Below are positions 5,386 through 5,392 of a stretch of DNA of 5,392 nucleotides, one piece after another. The stretch spans positions 1 through 5,392 of the forward strand of contig CAMLNE010000287.1 in assembly GCA_946481265.1 (NCBI GenBank). Reading direction: 5' to 3'. Position 1 is the stretch's first letter. Each line of letters starts with the position of its first letter. The stretch comes from an uncultured Panacagrimonas sp. GTDB lineage: Bacteria > Pseudomonadota > Gammaproteobacteria > Nevskiales > Nevskiaceae. Under the pieces are notes generated by a model. That model was not told where the DNA came from. It made no database searches and saw nothing but the letters and a program-made list of their open reading frames with translations. Both the position numbers and the translations under genes were made by a program.

Positions 5386-5392
5386 GCGCGCG

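Overview
The window is GC-rich (about two thirds G+C by eye) with strong G/C at third codon positions. This fits a GC-rich proteobacterium or similar soil/water heterotroph, but nothing in it fixes the taxon. No RNA genes, CRISPR arrays, insertion sequences or phage genes were seen. The long ORFs lying opposite the genes are typical high-GC shadows.

Layout from left to right: (1) positions 1-1431, minus strand, are the N-terminal 477 residues of a molybdopterin (bis-MGD) oxidoreductase with a [4Fe-4S] site; its C-terminus is off the left edge. (2) Positions 1432-1593 are a divergent promoter region with a perfect 9-bp inverted repeat, a smaller dyad, and a hairpin next to a ribosome binding site. 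(3) Positions 1594-2613, plus strand, are a complete zinc-dependent alcohol dehydrogenase. (4) Positions 2614-2716 are a convergent gap with GC-rich hairpins. (5) Positions 2717-3529, minus strand, are a complete enoyl-CoA hydratase/isomerase (crotonase) family protein lacking the usual catalytic glutamates. (6) Positions 3530-4011 are a second divergent region. It holds two hexanucleotide tandem repeats, an A/T-richer island that may be promoter DNA, and a possible small gene (3778-3958) whose codon bias changes frame at a G-run. (7) Positions 4012-5385, plus strand, are a complete FMN-dependent monooxygenase of the NtaA/SnaA/DszA family.

All four genes encode catabolic or redox enzymes: Mo oxidoreductase, alcohol dehydrogenase, acyl-CoA enzyme and two-component flavin monooxygenase. 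They sit in divergent and convergent pairs, not one operon, so a shared pathway is possible but not shown. No transporter, regulator, flavin reductase or electron-transfer subunit is present. I do not see a clear new multi-gene system. The points most worth checking are the candidate small ORF upstream of the monooxygenase, the catalytically atypical crotonase, and the 9-bp dyad between the Mo enzyme and the alcohol dehydrogenase.
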